Below are positions 19,325-29,787 of a stretch of DNA of 53,295 bases, piece after piece. The position numbers and the translations under genes were made by a program. The DNA is from Mesorhizobium sp. ORS 3359 (lineage in GTDB: Bacteria; Pseudomonadota; Alphaproteobacteria; Rhizobiales; Rhizobiaceae): assembly GCA_000824845.1 (NCBI GenBank), contig CCNC01000168.1, positions 1 to 53,295 on the forward strand, written 5' to 3'. Below the pieces are notes generated by a model. It did not search any database. It saw only the letters and a list, made by a program, of their open reading frames with translations, and was not told the origin of the DNA. The first letter of the stretch is position 1. Each line of letters opens with the position of its first letter.

Positions 19325-19549
19325 ATGGACAGGAAGTTCTGTTGCTCCACCCTGCAAGAGGTGATGACAGAGCTTCCGTCGCCGTCGTTCTTCGAGACCG
19401 ACGATGGGATATTGATGATGACCGTCGGGACCGTCGAAACGGAAGACGGTCTTGGGTATTTCGATCAAGCGGTCATGTTCTGTCCCTTCTGTGGGACAGG
19501 ATTGCAGACTGACAAAAGTATCGCCGGCAAGGTGAAGCACAATGGCTGA
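19325..19549 (+). CDS. Small CPFC-motif protein inside the atp operon
   Basis: This 74-residue protein is unknown to me. It carries an N-terminal Cys pair (RKFCCSTL) and a C-terminal CPFCGTGLQ, a combination that could bind zinc or another metal as a rubredoxin-like knuckle. A stretch of aromatic and acidic residues (SFFETDDGILMMTVG) lies between. The ATG sits three bases after the atpD stop, and the end overlaps the atpC ATG by eight bases, so it is embedded and probably coupled in the operon. Its base composition is less GC-rich than atpD. The overlaps favour a real gene. Confidence 0.7.
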   Translation: MDRKFCCSTLQEVMTELPSPSFFETDDGILMMTVGTVETEDGLGYFDQAVMFCPFCGTGLQTDKSIAGKVKHNG

Positions 19550-19949
19550 AGCTTTCAAGTTCGAACTGGTCTCGCCGGAGCGGCTGCTCGTTTCCGAGCA
19601 GGTTGAGTCCGTCGTCATCCCGGGCGCCGAAGGCGAGATGACGGTGATGGCGCAGCACGCGCCGGTCATGACCACCATCAAGCCCGGCGTGGTCACGGTG
19701 AAGGCCGCGGGCGGCAAGGAAGACCGCTATGTCGTGTTCGGCGGTTTCGCCGACATCCTGCCGTCGGGCTGCACGCTGCTTGCCGAATCGGCGGTGCATG
19801 TGAACGACATCGACCGCGCCGACCTTGCCCGCCGCATCCAGGACGCCAAGGAAGACGCAGCCGACGCCAAGGACGATGTGGCGCGCAGCCGCGCCGAGCA
19901 GTTCCTCAGCCAACTGACCACGCTGGAAGGCGCGCTGATCCCGGCCTGA
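19542..19949 (+). CDS. atpC: ATP synthase F1 subunit epsilon
   Basis: This 135-residue subunit binds the gamma shaft and regulates ATP hydrolysis. The N-terminal beta-sandwich (FKFELVSPERLLVS ... VVIPGAEGEMTVMAQHAP) is conserved, and a short C-terminal helical part follows. An AAGGTGA ribosome-binding site lies inside the upstream small gene. It is the last gene of the operon and ends before a strong terminator. Confidence 0.96.
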   Translation: MAEAFKFELVSPERLLVSEQVESVVIPGAEGEMTVMAQHAPVMTTIKPGVVTVKAAGGKEDRYVVFGGFADILPSGCTLLAESAVHVNDIDRADLARRIQDAKEDAADAKDDVARSRAEQFLSQLTTLEGALIPA

Positions 19950-19977
19950 TTTGCGGCTGACTGCGAGCGATTGAGAA

Positions 19978-20000
19978 AGCGGGGCTTGCCCCGCTTTTTT
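19978..20000. terminator. Terminator after atpC
   Basis: AGCGGGG, loop CTTG, CCCCGCT, then six T. It ends the atp operon and, with A residues on the other side, may also act on the converging uxuB transcript. Confidence 0.9.
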
Positions 20001-20068
20001 GTTTGCTGTTTGCGAGACCCGTTTCGCGCTGCTTGGAGCGCAATCCCTGCGGGTCGGCGGGCGAGCTG

Positions 20069-21562
20069 CTACTCCGCCAGCCTGGGCGGCTCGTTGCCAA
20101 TGCCGAGCGCGGCAAAGGCCAGCTTCGGGCCGCCCTGCTTGAAATGGACCAGATGCGTGGCGACAAACTCGATCAACCGCTGGCGCTCCGGGTGGCCCAT
20201 GGCGAAGCCGGCGATGTCGAACACGGCTTCGGCCAATGTCGCCGTCGGCAGATTGCGGCCGAACAGGTCGGCGAGGGCGGCGTCGAGCGGATCGGTGAAA
20301 TGGCCTTCTGGCAAAGCACCGCCGCGCGCGGCGCATGCCGCGATCCAGGCGGCGACAACCAGCGACAGATGCTCGGGAATCAGTCCCGCCTCAAGCCTGG
20401 CAAGCGCTGAAGCGACAATGCGTTGCGGCAGCTTCTGGCTGCCGTCATTGGCGATCTGCGCGGTGCGGTGGGCGAGCGCGGTGTTGGAAAACCGATCTGC
20501 GAGTTCGGCTGTGTAGGCGGTTGTGTCGAGCCCGGCATCCTGCGGCAGCGTCGGAATGGCCTCGGCCCAAAGCCGGTCGACGAACTGCCGGATTGACGGA
20601 TCGGCGAAGGCGCGGTCGACGGTGGCATGGCCGCTGAGCAGGCCGAGATAGGCGATGCCTGAATGCGCGCCGTTGAGCAGCCTCAGCTTCATATCCTCGA
20701 AGGGGCCGACATCCTCGACCATGGTGACGCCGAATCTCTCCCAGGCCGGCCGGCCCGCCGGGAAATGGTCCTCGACCACCCATTGCCGGAAGGGCTCGGT
20801 CATCACCGGCCAGGCATCCTCGACGCCGAGCTCGTCGGCGATGCGCGCCCTGTCGGCATCGGTGGTCGCCGGCACGATGCGGTCGACCATGGAAGACGGG
20901 AAGGCGACTTCCTCGGCGACATGGCGCTCGAGATCGGCATCGCGCAGCTTCGCGAATTCGATGAGCAGCCGGTGCAGCGTGGCGCCGTTGGCCGGCAGGT
21001 TGTCGCAACAGAGCACGGTGAAAGGCGGCGTGCCGCTGGCGTGGCGGCGCGTGAGCGCCTCGGCGAGAAAGCCATGCGCCGTCTTGGGCGATCCGGGGTT
21101 GGCGAGGTCGTGGACGATATCGGGATGCGCGCTGTCGAGTGTGCCGTCGGCTGCCCTGAGATAGGCCTTCTCGGTGATGGTCAGCGTCACGATGCGGGTG
21201 CGCGGATCGGTCAGCGCGGCGAGCACCGCGCCGGGGTCCTCCGGAGCGACGAGCAAGGACTGGATCGAACCGATCACCTGCAGCTGTTCGCCGGCGCTGT
21301 CCCTGATCGCCAACGTGTAGAGCCCGTCCTGCGGTTTGAGCGCATCGCGCGTGTCGGGGCTGCGCAGCGAGACCCCGACGATGCCCCAATCGCTTTCGCC
21401 GTCCGCCAGACAGGCATCGACATAAGCGGCCTGGTGGGCGCGGTGGAAGGCGCCGACGCCAAGATGGACGATGCCGGGGGTGATAGAATTGCGGGCGTAG
21501 CGAGGAACCAGGGCTTCGGCCGGTAGCTTGGCGATTGTGGCGTTGGACAGGCGACCGTTCAT
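20069..21562 (-). CDS. uxuB: Fructuronate reductase / mannitol dehydrogenase family
   Basis: This 497-residue protein belongs to the polyol-specific long-chain dehydrogenases. HLGVGAFHRAHQ forms the NAD-binding region, and KLRLLNGAHS carries the catalytic lysine with the conserved Asn and His. Fructuronate reductase, tagaturonate reductase and mannitol dehydrogenase share these motifs. The divergent uxaC next door makes D-fructuronate reductase the best call: it reduces D-fructuronate to D-mannonate with NADH. The start MNGRLSNATI is chosen over an ATG 105 bases upstream because the family begins close to this residue. Confidence 0.85.
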   Translation of the reverse strand: MNGRLSNATIAKLPAEALVPRYARNSITPGIVHLGVGAFHRAHQAAYVDACLADGESDWGIVGVSLRSPDTRDALKPQDGLYTLAIRDSAGEQLQVIGSIQSLLVAPEDPGAVLAALTDPRTRIVTLTITEKAYLRAADGTLDSAHPDIVHDLANPGSPKTAHGFLAEALTRRHASGTPPFTVLCCDNLPANGATLHRLLIEFAKLRDADLERHVAEEVAFPSSMVDRIVPATTDADRARIADELGVEDAWPVMTEPFRQWVVEDHFPAGRPAWERFGVTMVEDVGPFEDMKLRLLNGAHSGIAYLGLLSGHATVDRAFADPSIRQFVDRLWAEAIPTLPQDAGLDTTAYTAELADRFSNTALAHRTAQIANDGSQKLPQRIVASALARLEAGLIPEHLSLVVAAWIAACAARGGALPEGHFTDPLDAALADLFGRNLPTATLAEAVFDIAGFAMGHPERQRLIEFVATHLVHFKQGGPKLAFAALGIGNEPPRLAE

Positions 21563-21724
21563 GGGAAGCGAAGTCTCCGATCGGGTTGCCCGCCTGATGC
21601 CGGGCGAAAACGATGGCAGCGACGTAACATCCGCTGTCGGCGCGCACAATGGCTGCGTTGCTTTCAAGAGCCGCCATGCAATCGATCGTTTTGCATGTTG
21701 ACATTGCCTCCGACAGATTCACCG

Positions 21725-21847
21725 TTAGATCACGATGGCGTTTCGTTTAATCGCCATTGCGATCTAACTCTTTGTCGGAGCATGATCTTTTGCAAAGCGG
21801 GTACCCGCTTTTTGCGTTCACCGACCTTCGGTTCGAGATCATGCTCC
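21725..21847. repeat. Mosaic palindromic element (RIME-like) in uxuB-uxaC gap
   Basis: Two inverted repeats lie in tandem. The first is TTAGATCACGATGGCG (21725-21740) with CGCCATTGCGATCTAA (21752-21767). The second has perfect 12-bp ends, GGAGCATGATCT (21777-21788) and AGATCATGCTCC (21836-21847), around the inner dyad AGCGGGTACCCGCT. Two-palindrome mosaics of about this size are known in rhizobia as RIME elements. The 307-base gap 21563-21869 holds this element, the start region of uxuB and a TTGACA-like hexamer near 21698-21707. No other gene is seen. Confidence 0.65.
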
Positions 21848-21869
21848 AATGCAATCCGGGAGGAGCCAA

Positions 21870-23279
21870 GTGGCCGCACTAACCGATCCCGATCTGCTGT
21901 TTGCGCCCGAGGCGAATTCGCGGGCATTGGCCCGCGCCCTTTACGCCGGCGTGAAGGACCTGCCCATCGTCAGCCCGCATGGTCATACCGACCCGCGCTG
22001 GTATGCGCTCAACGAGCCGTTCCCCGATCCGGCGCAATTGCTGATCGTGCCCGATCATTACATCCTTCGCATGCTGTTCAGCCAGGGCTTGCGGCTGGAA
22101 GAGCTCGGCGTGCCGACGCTCGATGGCGCGCCTGGCGAGACCGATGGGCGGATGATCTGGCGGCGCTTCGCCGAGCATTATTATCTCTTCCGCGGCACGC
22201 CGACCCGGCTCTGGCTCGACCATGTGTTCGCGCATCTGTTCGGCATCGAGGAGCCGCTCACCGCTGCTTCCGCCGACCGCACCTACGATACGATCGCCAC
22301 GCTGCTGCAGCGCGACGACTATCGACCGCGCGCGCTGTTCGAGCGCTTCAACATCGAGGTGATCGCCACCACCGAGGGCGCGCTCGACGATCTCAAATGG
22401 CACCGCACGATCCGCGACAGCGGCTGGAGCGGCCGCGTCGTCACGGCCTACCGGCCGGACGCGGTGGTCGATCCCGATTTCGAAGGTTTCCTAGCCAATC
22501 TCGACCGCCTCGGCAACATCACGGGATGCGATACCGGCACATGGACAGGCTATCTCGATGCGCATCGGCAGCGCCGCGCCTATTTCAAGCAATTTGGAGC
22601 CACCTCGTCCGATCATGGCCATCCGACCGCTGAGACCGCCAATCTCTCCGACCCGGCGGCGCAGGAGCTGTTCAACCGTATCCGGCGCGGCTCCGACGAC
22701 GAGCGCGAGCGGCGGCTGTTCAGGGCGCAGATGCTGACCGAAATGGCCAAGATGAGCCGCGACGACGGCCTGGTGATGCAGATCCATCCCGGATCATGGC
22801 GCAATCATTCGCCTTCTGTTTTTCAGAAATTCGGCCGCGACAAGGGTTTCGATATCCCGACGCGCGCCGACTATGTGACGGCGCTGAAGCCGCTGCTCGA
22901 CTGCGTCGGGCTGGAACGCGACCTCACAATCATCCTGTTCACGCTCGACGAGTCGAGCTATGCGCGCGAGCTGGCGCCGCTCGCCGGCGTCTATCCGGCG
23001 CTGAAGCTGGGGCCCGCCTGGTGGTTCCACGACAGTCCGGAAGGGATGCGCCGCTTCCGCGAGATGACCACCGAGACGGCGGGCTTCTACAACACCGTCG
23101 GCTTCAACGACGACACGCGCGCCTTTCCGTCGATCCCGGCGCGCCACGACGTCGCGCGCCGCGTCGACTGCGCCTTCCTGGCGCGGCTGGTCGCCGAGCA
23201 TCGGCTGCGCGAGGAGGAGGCGCATGAGCTGGCGCGCGACCTTGCCTATACGCTTGCCAAGAAGGCCTACCGGCTGTGA
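21870..23279 (+). CDS. uxaC: Glucuronate isomerase (uronate isomerase)
   Basis: This 469-residue protein isomerises D-glucuronate to D-fructuronate and D-galacturonate to D-tagaturonate. It is a metal-dependent amidohydrolase-fold barrel. The opening PIVSPHGHTDPRW carries two metal-ligand histidines, and a later histidine is in QIHPGSWRNH. I start at GTG because GGGAGGAG lies at ideal distance; an ATG 21 bases upstream has no such site. Length matches the family (about 470). It leads the run uxaC-kduD-kdgF. Confidence 0.95.
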   Translation: MAALTDPDLLFAPEANSRALARALYAGVKDLPIVSPHGHTDPRWYALNEPFPDPAQLLIVPDHYILRMLFSQGLRLEELGVPTLDGAPGETDGRMIWRRFAEHYYLFRGTPTRLWLDHVFAHLFGIEEPLTAASADRTYDTIATLLQRDDYRPRALFERFNIEVIATTEGALDDLKWHRTIRDSGWSGRVVTAYRPDAVVDPDFEGFLANLDRLGNITGCDTGTWTGYLDAHRQRRAYFKQFGATSSDHGHPTAETANLSDPAAQELFNRIRRGSDDERERRLFRAQMLTEMAKMSRDDGLVMQIHPGSWRNHSPSVFQKFGRDKGFDIPTRADYVTALKPLLDCVGLERDLTIILFTLDESSYARELAPLAGVYPALKLGPAWWFHDSPEGMRRFREMTTETAGFYNTVGFNDDTRAFPSIPARHDVARRVDCAFLARLVAEHRLREEEAHELARDLAYTLAKKAYRL

Positions 23280-23334
23280 AGACGAGCCGCCACGGAACGG
23301 CCGATTCTTTGAGCGGCGCCAAGCGAAAGGCATC

Positions 23335-24108
23335 ATGAATGTGAGCGATCTTCCCGCCTTCAGCCTCACGGGCAAGCGAATCCTGGTCACCGGCGCCAAC
23401 ACCGGCATCGGCCAAGGCATCGCCGCGTCGATCGCGCGGGCCGGCGGCCAAGTCGTTGGCGTCGGCCGCTCGGCGATGAATGAGACGGCCGAGAAAGTCG
23501 CGGCGGCGAGCGGCAGCTTCGAAGCGGTGAGGATCGATCTCAGCGATCCGGCCGAGGCCGCCGCGATGCTCGACCGGGTCTGGGACGAGAGCGGCCCGCT
23601 CGACGGCCTCGTCAACAATGCCGGCATCATCCGGCGCGCCGATGCGGTCGATCTGAGCGAAGCCGATTGGGACGCGGTCATGGACGTCAATTTGAAGACG
23701 GTCTTTCGGCTCAGCCAGGGTTTTGCTCGGCGGGTGCTTGCGGAACCGGGACGGCGCGGCAAGATCGTCAACATCGCCTCGGTGCTGAGTTTCCAGGGCG
23801 GTATCCGCGTCGCTTCCTACACGGCCTCGAAGCATGGCGTGCTTGGCCTGACAAGGCTGCTCGCCTGCGAATGGGCGGCGAAAGGCGTCAATGTCAACGG
23901 CATCGCGCCGGGCTATATCGAGACCAACAACACCGAAGCCTTGCGCGCTGACCCCGAGCGCAGTGCCGCCATCCTTGCCCGCATTCCGGCCGGGCGCTGG
24001 GGGCGGCCTGAGGATATAGGCGACGCTGCTGTGTTCCTGCTCGCGCCGGCGTCGGACTATATGCATGGCGCGGTCATGCCGGTCGATGGCGGCTGGCTGG
24101 CGCGGTGA
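23335..24108 (+). CDS. kduD: SDR oxidoreductase, 2-deoxy-D-gluconate 3-dehydrogenase type
   Basis: This 257-residue short-chain dehydrogenase has the cofactor motif TGANTGIGQG and the catalytic YTASK (Tyr and Lys, in VASYTASKHGVLG). The NNAGI motif is also present. KduD reduces 5-keto-4-deoxyuronate to 2-keto-3-deoxygluconate, after pectin or alginate breakdown. The call rests on family resemblance (FSLTGKRILVTGANTG; GYIETNNTEALR) and on its place between uxaC and a KdgF-like cupin. A general 3-oxoacyl-type SDR is the alternative. The start MNVSDLPAF follows GCGAAAGGCATC. Confidence 0.82.
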   Translation: MNVSDLPAFSLTGKRILVTGANTGIGQGIAASIARAGGQVVGVGRSAMNETAEKVAAASGSFEAVRIDLSDPAEAAAMLDRVWDESGPLDGLVNNAGIIRRADAVDLSEADWDAVMDVNLKTVFRLSQGFARRVLAEPGRRGKIVNIASVLSFQGGIRVASYTASKHGVLGLTRLLACEWAAKGVNVNGIAPGYIETNNTEALRADPERSAAILARIPAGRWGRPEDIGDAAVFLLAPASDYMHGAVMPVDGGWLAR

Positions 24109-24142
24109 CCGTATCCCGTCAATTTGGAATGGATGTCGAGCG

Positions 24143-24475
24143 ATGACCGAGATGTTTGCCCACGCAGGCGCGAAAGCCTGGGAACCGACGCCGGACGGCA
24201 ATCGCCGGCGCGTGCTGGTGCACACAGATGAACTGATGATGGTCGAATTCGCTTTTGAAAAGGGCGGCGTCGGCGTGCTGCATTCGCATCCGCATGTCCA
24301 GGCAAGCTATGTCGCCGAGGGCCGCTTCGAGGTCACCATCGACGGCCGATCGGAGATCCTCGAGACCGGAAGCAGCTTCATCGTGCCTTCCAATCTCGTG
24401 CATGGCGTCAAGGCGCTGGAGGCCGGGCGCCTAATCGACAGCTTCGCGCCTCACCGGGCCGATTTCCTCGGCTGA
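24143..24475 (+). CDS. kdgF: KdgF-like cupin
   Basis: This 110-residue single cupin domain has the metal-binding signature HSHPHVQASYVAEG, and a second histidine in NLVHGVKAL. KdgF proteins open unsaturated galacturonate to 5-keto-4-deoxyuronate, the substrate KduD then reduces. The length and the close spacing after kduD fit that role. The start MTEMFAHAG is chosen after the stop of kduD, since longer starts would lie inside it. Sequence alone cannot exclude another small cupin. Confidence 0.82.
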   Translation: MTEMFAHAGAKAWEPTPDGNRRRVLVHTDELMMVEFAFEKGGVGVLHSHPHVQASYVAEGRFEVTIDGRSEILETGSSFIVPSNLVHGVKALEAGRLIDSFAPHRADFLG

Positions 24476-24497
24476 GTATCCGCTTCTCAAAGGAGAA

Positions 24498-24519
24498 GCC
24501 CGCGCCGTAAAGCGCGGGC
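24498..24519. terminator. Hairpin after kdgF
   Basis: GCCCGCGC, loop CGTAAA, GCGCGGGC is a perfect 8-bp stem between the converging kdgF and LysE-type genes. There is no T-run, so it may be only a weak or factor-dependent stop. Confidence 0.5.
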
Positions 24520-24640
24520 CTGTTGCCTGGGCGCTGGTTGCGCCGCCGCGGTACTCAAACATCGCCGCAGGACAGCAACTGTGCCCCGGCATGGTGAAGA
24601 TAGGTTTAACGGCGACTGACTGCCGGCAGGCTGATAAAAT

Positions 24641-25267
24641 TCAGCGCTGCTGCAGCGCGAGCCGTATGCCGAGCGCGCAACAAATGCCGCCGACCACCTT
24701 TCCCTGCCATTTAAGCACCGCCGGATGGCGGCGCAGGAAGGAGCCCAGTCCGCCCGCGCTGACGGCGAAGACCACCGTGCTGAAGAGACCGAGCAGGACG
24801 AAGATGATGCCGAGCAGCATCAGTTGCAGCACCACGAATCCGCCTTGCGGGTGGACGAATTGCGGCAGGAAGGCCAGAAAGAACAAAGCGGTCTTCGGGT
24901 TGAGCACTTCGGTCAGGATCGCCTGCCGGAAGGCTTTTTCCGCCGAGATCGGCAGCGTCCTGCCCGCCAGATCGGCCGGCGCCTTTTCGAGAATGGCGCG
25001 GATGCCGAGATAAACGAGATAGGCAGCGCCGATATATTTGATGATGCTGAACAGCATCGCCGAGGCGGCGATGATGGCCGAGATGCCGACGATGGCCATG
25101 ATGGTGTGGATGACATCGCCCGCCGCGACGCCGGCGCCGGTGGCGATGCCGACCTTGGTGCCCGAGCTCGTCGCGCGCGCGACGGTGAGCAGCGTCGCCG
25201 GTCCCGGAATGAAGACGAAGCCGAACACGACCGCGATGTAGGTGATGAGCGTGGCGGGATCGATCAT
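24641..25267 (-). CDS. LysE family amino-acid exporter
   Basis: This 208-residue integral membrane protein is of the LysE/RhtB family. The signature FIPGPATLLTVARA near the N-terminus and about six hydrophobic segments are present, with TEVLNPKTALFFLAFLPQF in the middle. Family members export amino acids such as lysine, threonine or homoserine lactone. The start MIDPATLITY is taken because it precedes the first membrane helix at the family distance. The recQ gene lies divergent. The transported amino acid is unknown. Confidence 0.93.
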   Translation of the reverse strand: MIDPATLITYIAVVFGFVFIPGPATLLTVARATSSGTKVGIATGAGVAAGDVIHTIMAIVGISAIIAASAMLFSIIKYIGAAYLVYLGIRAILEKAPADLAGRTLPISAEKAFRQAILTEVLNPKTALFFLAFLPQFVHPQGGFVVLQLMLLGIIFVLLGLFSTVVFAVSAGGLGSFLRRHPAVLKWQGKVVGGICCALGIRLALQQR

Positions 25268-25508
25268 GCGAAGGCTGCTTTTGCGGCCGCTACCGGCAAC
25301 GGATGCATGGAACCATAGCAGCTGGATCTCTCCAGCCAGTGTGCCAGCGATGGCTTTTCGATACGACATTGGCGCGAGGCGACAGGGCTACCCGCAAAGC
25401 GCGGTTGTGGCCGGGTCGCGGCTGCGCTACTCCAAGGCATCAAGCGGTGAATCACTTGTCTGCCCTTCGCATCTCCCCGAAAACGACTTCCTGTGCGGTA
25501 TCTGCCTG

Positions 25509-27344
<1,836 letters not shown>

Positions 27345-27568
27345 ATCAAGCGCTGCCGCTGGCTTGACAGACAATCGCGTGGCCGCGGTCATCGAGCGCT
27401 GATCGGGGCCAGCCGAGTGGCATCAATTTTCACTTTTGTCCCGCTGCCACGGCGAAATTCCGACAAGGGCCGCGCTCGATAAGCTTTAGGTACGACGCTG
27501 CCGCCGGGGACTTGCCAGCCGGCGCAAACCTTCGACAGCTATCAGCTCAGCCCGGGGGGAATTCACGA

Positions 27569-29056
27569 ATGACCATAACCATCGACAATGCCGCAGGCTG
27601 GCGCGACATCGCGCGCGTCGGCGACGGCGAAAACCTGGCGCTGGCCGACGCCGCCTGGGATCGCATCGCGCACGCGAACCGCATCGTTGCGAGCCTCGTC
27701 GAAAAGGGCATCCGCGCCTATGGCGTGAACACCGGGGTCGGCGCGCTGGCAAACCAGGTGGTGGCGCCGGCGCTGCAGGAGAAGCTGTCGCGCAACATCA
27801 TCTTCAGCCATGCCTGCGGCGTCGGCGAACTGGTGCCCGAGCGCAGCATCCGGGCCATCATCGCCGTGCAGGTGGCCAATTTCGCGCATGGCCATTCCGG
27901 CGTGCGGCCCGAAATCGTGCGCAATCTGCTCACCTTCCTCGAGCGAGGCTGCGTTCCGGATGTTCCGTCGCGCGGGTCGGCCGGATATCTGACGCATAAC
28001 GCGCATATCGGGCTGGTGCTGATCGGCGAAGGCAAAGCGACCGTCGCCGGGCGCAGGATGAGCGGCCGTGAGGCGCTGGCCGCGATCGGTCTCGAGCCGC
28101 TGGTGCTGGGCGCCAAGGAAGGCTTGAGCATCGTCAACGGCACGGCGTGCGCGACCGGCCTGACCAGTATCGCGCTGGTCCGGGCCGAACGCCTGCTGCG
28201 CTGGGCCGATGCGGCGGCGGCGCTGACGCTGGAAGCCGCCGGCGGGCAGATGACAGCCTTCGACGAAAACGTGCTGGCGATGCGGCCGTCGCCCGGCATC
28301 GCGGCGGTGGGCGCATCGTTGCGGCGCCTGCTCGACGGCAGCGGGCTGATCCAGGCCGCGCAGGGCAGCCGCACGCAGGACGCGCTCAGCCTGCGCGCCG
28401 TGCCGCATGTGCATGGCGCGGCGCGAGAGGTGCTGGAGCGCTCGGCACTGCTCGTCGACCGCGAACTGGCGTCGGTCACCGATAATCCGGCCGTCTCCGG
28501 CACAGTGGACGATCCGCAGGTGTTTTCGCAGGCGCATGCGGTGGCGCCGGCGCTCGGGCAGACCGCCGACGCCTTGACGATCGCGCTGGCGCAGGTCGCG
28601 GGCATGAGCGAACGCCGCACGGACCGCCTGGTCAATCCGCTGGTCAACAACCTGCCGGCATTCCTGGCGGCGGAGGGTGGCTGCAATTCGGGCTTCATGA
28701 TCGCGCAATACACCGCCACTTCTCTGAGCAACGTCAACCGCCGCCTCGCCGCGCCGGCGGCAACCGATGGCGGCGTGACATCCGGCTTGCAGGAGGATTT
28801 CCTGGCTCACCCGACCGTGGCAGCCAACAAGCTTTTGGCCGTCATCGACAACGCCGAATACATCCTGGCGATCGAACTGATGGCCGCCGCCCAGGCGCAT
28901 GATTTCCTGGCGGGCAAGGCCGCCCGGGCACCGGGCACGGACGCCATCTATCAGGCCGTGCGCCAGCACGTCGCGCACTATTGCGACGAGCGCCCGCTGT
29001 CCTGGGACATGGAAATTCTGCGCGATTTCATCCGCGAAGTGGATGTGGCGGGTTGA
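27569..29056 (+). CDS. HAL/PAL/TAL-fold protein lacking the MIO triad
   Basis: This 495-residue protein clearly has the fold of histidine and aromatic ammonia-lyases: YGVNTGVG with Tyr51, AKEGLSIVNGT near 182-192, and SVTDNPAVSG. In HutH the Ala-Ser-Gly that cyclises into the MIO cofactor lies in GSVGASGDLAPL. Here residues 135-146 read RGSAGYLTHNAH, so the triad is absent by a three-residue deletion. The tyrosine of QDPYSLR is also replaced (QDALSLR, 270-276). It cannot use MIO chemistry and is not a classical HutH. MIO-free members of this fold exist, ergothionase as I recall, but the substrate here is unknown. A GGGGGGAATTC ribosome-binding site precedes the ATG. Confidence 0.85.
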   Translation: MTITIDNAAGWRDIARVGDGENLALADAAWDRIAHANRIVASLVEKGIRAYGVNTGVGALANQVVAPALQEKLSRNIIFSHACGVGELVPERSIRAIIAVQVANFAHGHSGVRPEIVRNLLTFLERGCVPDVPSRGSAGYLTHNAHIGLVLIGEGKATVAGRRMSGREALAAIGLEPLVLGAKEGLSIVNGTACATGLTSIALVRAERLLRWADAAAALTLEAAGGQMTAFDENVLAMRPSPGIAAVGASLRRLLDGSGLIQAAQGSRTQDALSLRAVPHVHGAAREVLERSALLVDRELASVTDNPAVSGTVDDPQVFSQAHAVAPALGQTADALTIALAQVAGMSERRTDRLVNPLVNNLPAFLAAEGGCNSGFMIAQYTATSLSNVNRRLAAPAATDGGVTSGLQEDFLAHPTVAANKLLAVIDNAEYILAIELMAAAQAHDFLAGKAARAPGTDAIYQAVRQHVAHYCDERPLSWDMEILRDFIREVDVAG

Positions 29057-29110
29057 TGGCGGATTGCCGGCTCAGCCTCATGCGGGGCAAAGGCGCGGGG
29101 CTCTGCCCTA

Positions 29111-29578
29111 TCAATGCCAAAGGCAGATCTTGACGTCCTTACCGACGTAGCACGCGCCTTTGCGGTGAAGGTCTTCCCATCTTTCTTCGCCGTGGGTTGC
29201 CGCAATATCCGCGTTCGAATAGCCGGCCCAGGTATCGCCGTCCTTATAGACGGCGGCCCAGTAGTCCTTGGACATTTCACCTGCCCCGCTATGCGGATCG
29301 GGATAGTCGACCCCCGCGAAAACCTGCTTGGGGCCCTGGATGTTGAAATCGCCGCCCTGCTCGATCTGATAGGAGCATCTTCCGGATATGCGGGTCTGGC
29401 CCTCGACGACAAGCAGGCAACGCCCCCATTTGTAGTCGCTCGGCAGGCGATGCCGTGCAGCCTCCGCATGCGAAGGCGAAAGGGAAAACGCAATTGCAAG
29501 GACAGCCGCTATGGTCGGCGCGGCCGACAGGCGATCCAAAAGCCGGCCGGACCTTGTTGGGTTCCATCCAGAGCGCAT
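29111..29578 (-). CDS. Secreted protein of unknown function
   Basis: This 155-residue protein has a basic N-terminus, a hydrophobic stretch (TIAAVLAIAFSLSPSHA) and a probable signal peptidase I site after about residue 38. The mature part is about 115 residues with four cysteines in two pairs (GRCLLVVEG/GRCSYQIEQ and GACYVGKDVKICLW), which suggests disulfides in the periplasm. The repeated small, cysteine-paired plan and the YWAAVYKDGDTWAGY segment recall rhizobial exported proteins I cannot name. It converges on the ammonia-lyase homologue. No function can be given. Confidence 0.7.
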   Translation of the reverse strand: MRSGWNPTRSGRLLDRLSAAPTIAAVLAIAFSLSPSHAEAARHRLPSDYKWGRCLLVVEGQTRISGRCSYQIEQGGDFNIQGPKQVFAGVDYPDPHSGAGEMSKDYWAAVYKDGDTWAGYSNADIAATHGEERWEDLHRKGACYVGKDVKICLWH

Positions 29579-29787
29579 ATCGAAGGCCCTCCGCAGGTTG
29601 ATCCCCTGAGATCATATAGCATCGACCATAGCCGGATTTTTGTCACGCGAGTGTGCGCTGCTTCACGGCCGGAGCATGGTCCGATCGAGACGCGCAGTCT
29701 GGACCTGAGGCCTTTTAAGACGGGATCCCAGCCCTGCTTCGCGTCAAGGCTACGCTGGTCCTGCGAAGCTCGGAGAGCAAGGCAGGA

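Noticed and set aside
20069..21562. Mannitol dehydrogenase as first choice for the long-chain dehydrogenase
   Set aside because: The divergent uxaC and the uronate genes beyond it favour fructuronate reductase; a mannitol transporter is not nearby.
27569..29056. Annotation as histidine ammonia-lyase (hutH)
   Set aside because: The MIO-forming Ala-Ser-Gly is absent and no other hut gene is near.
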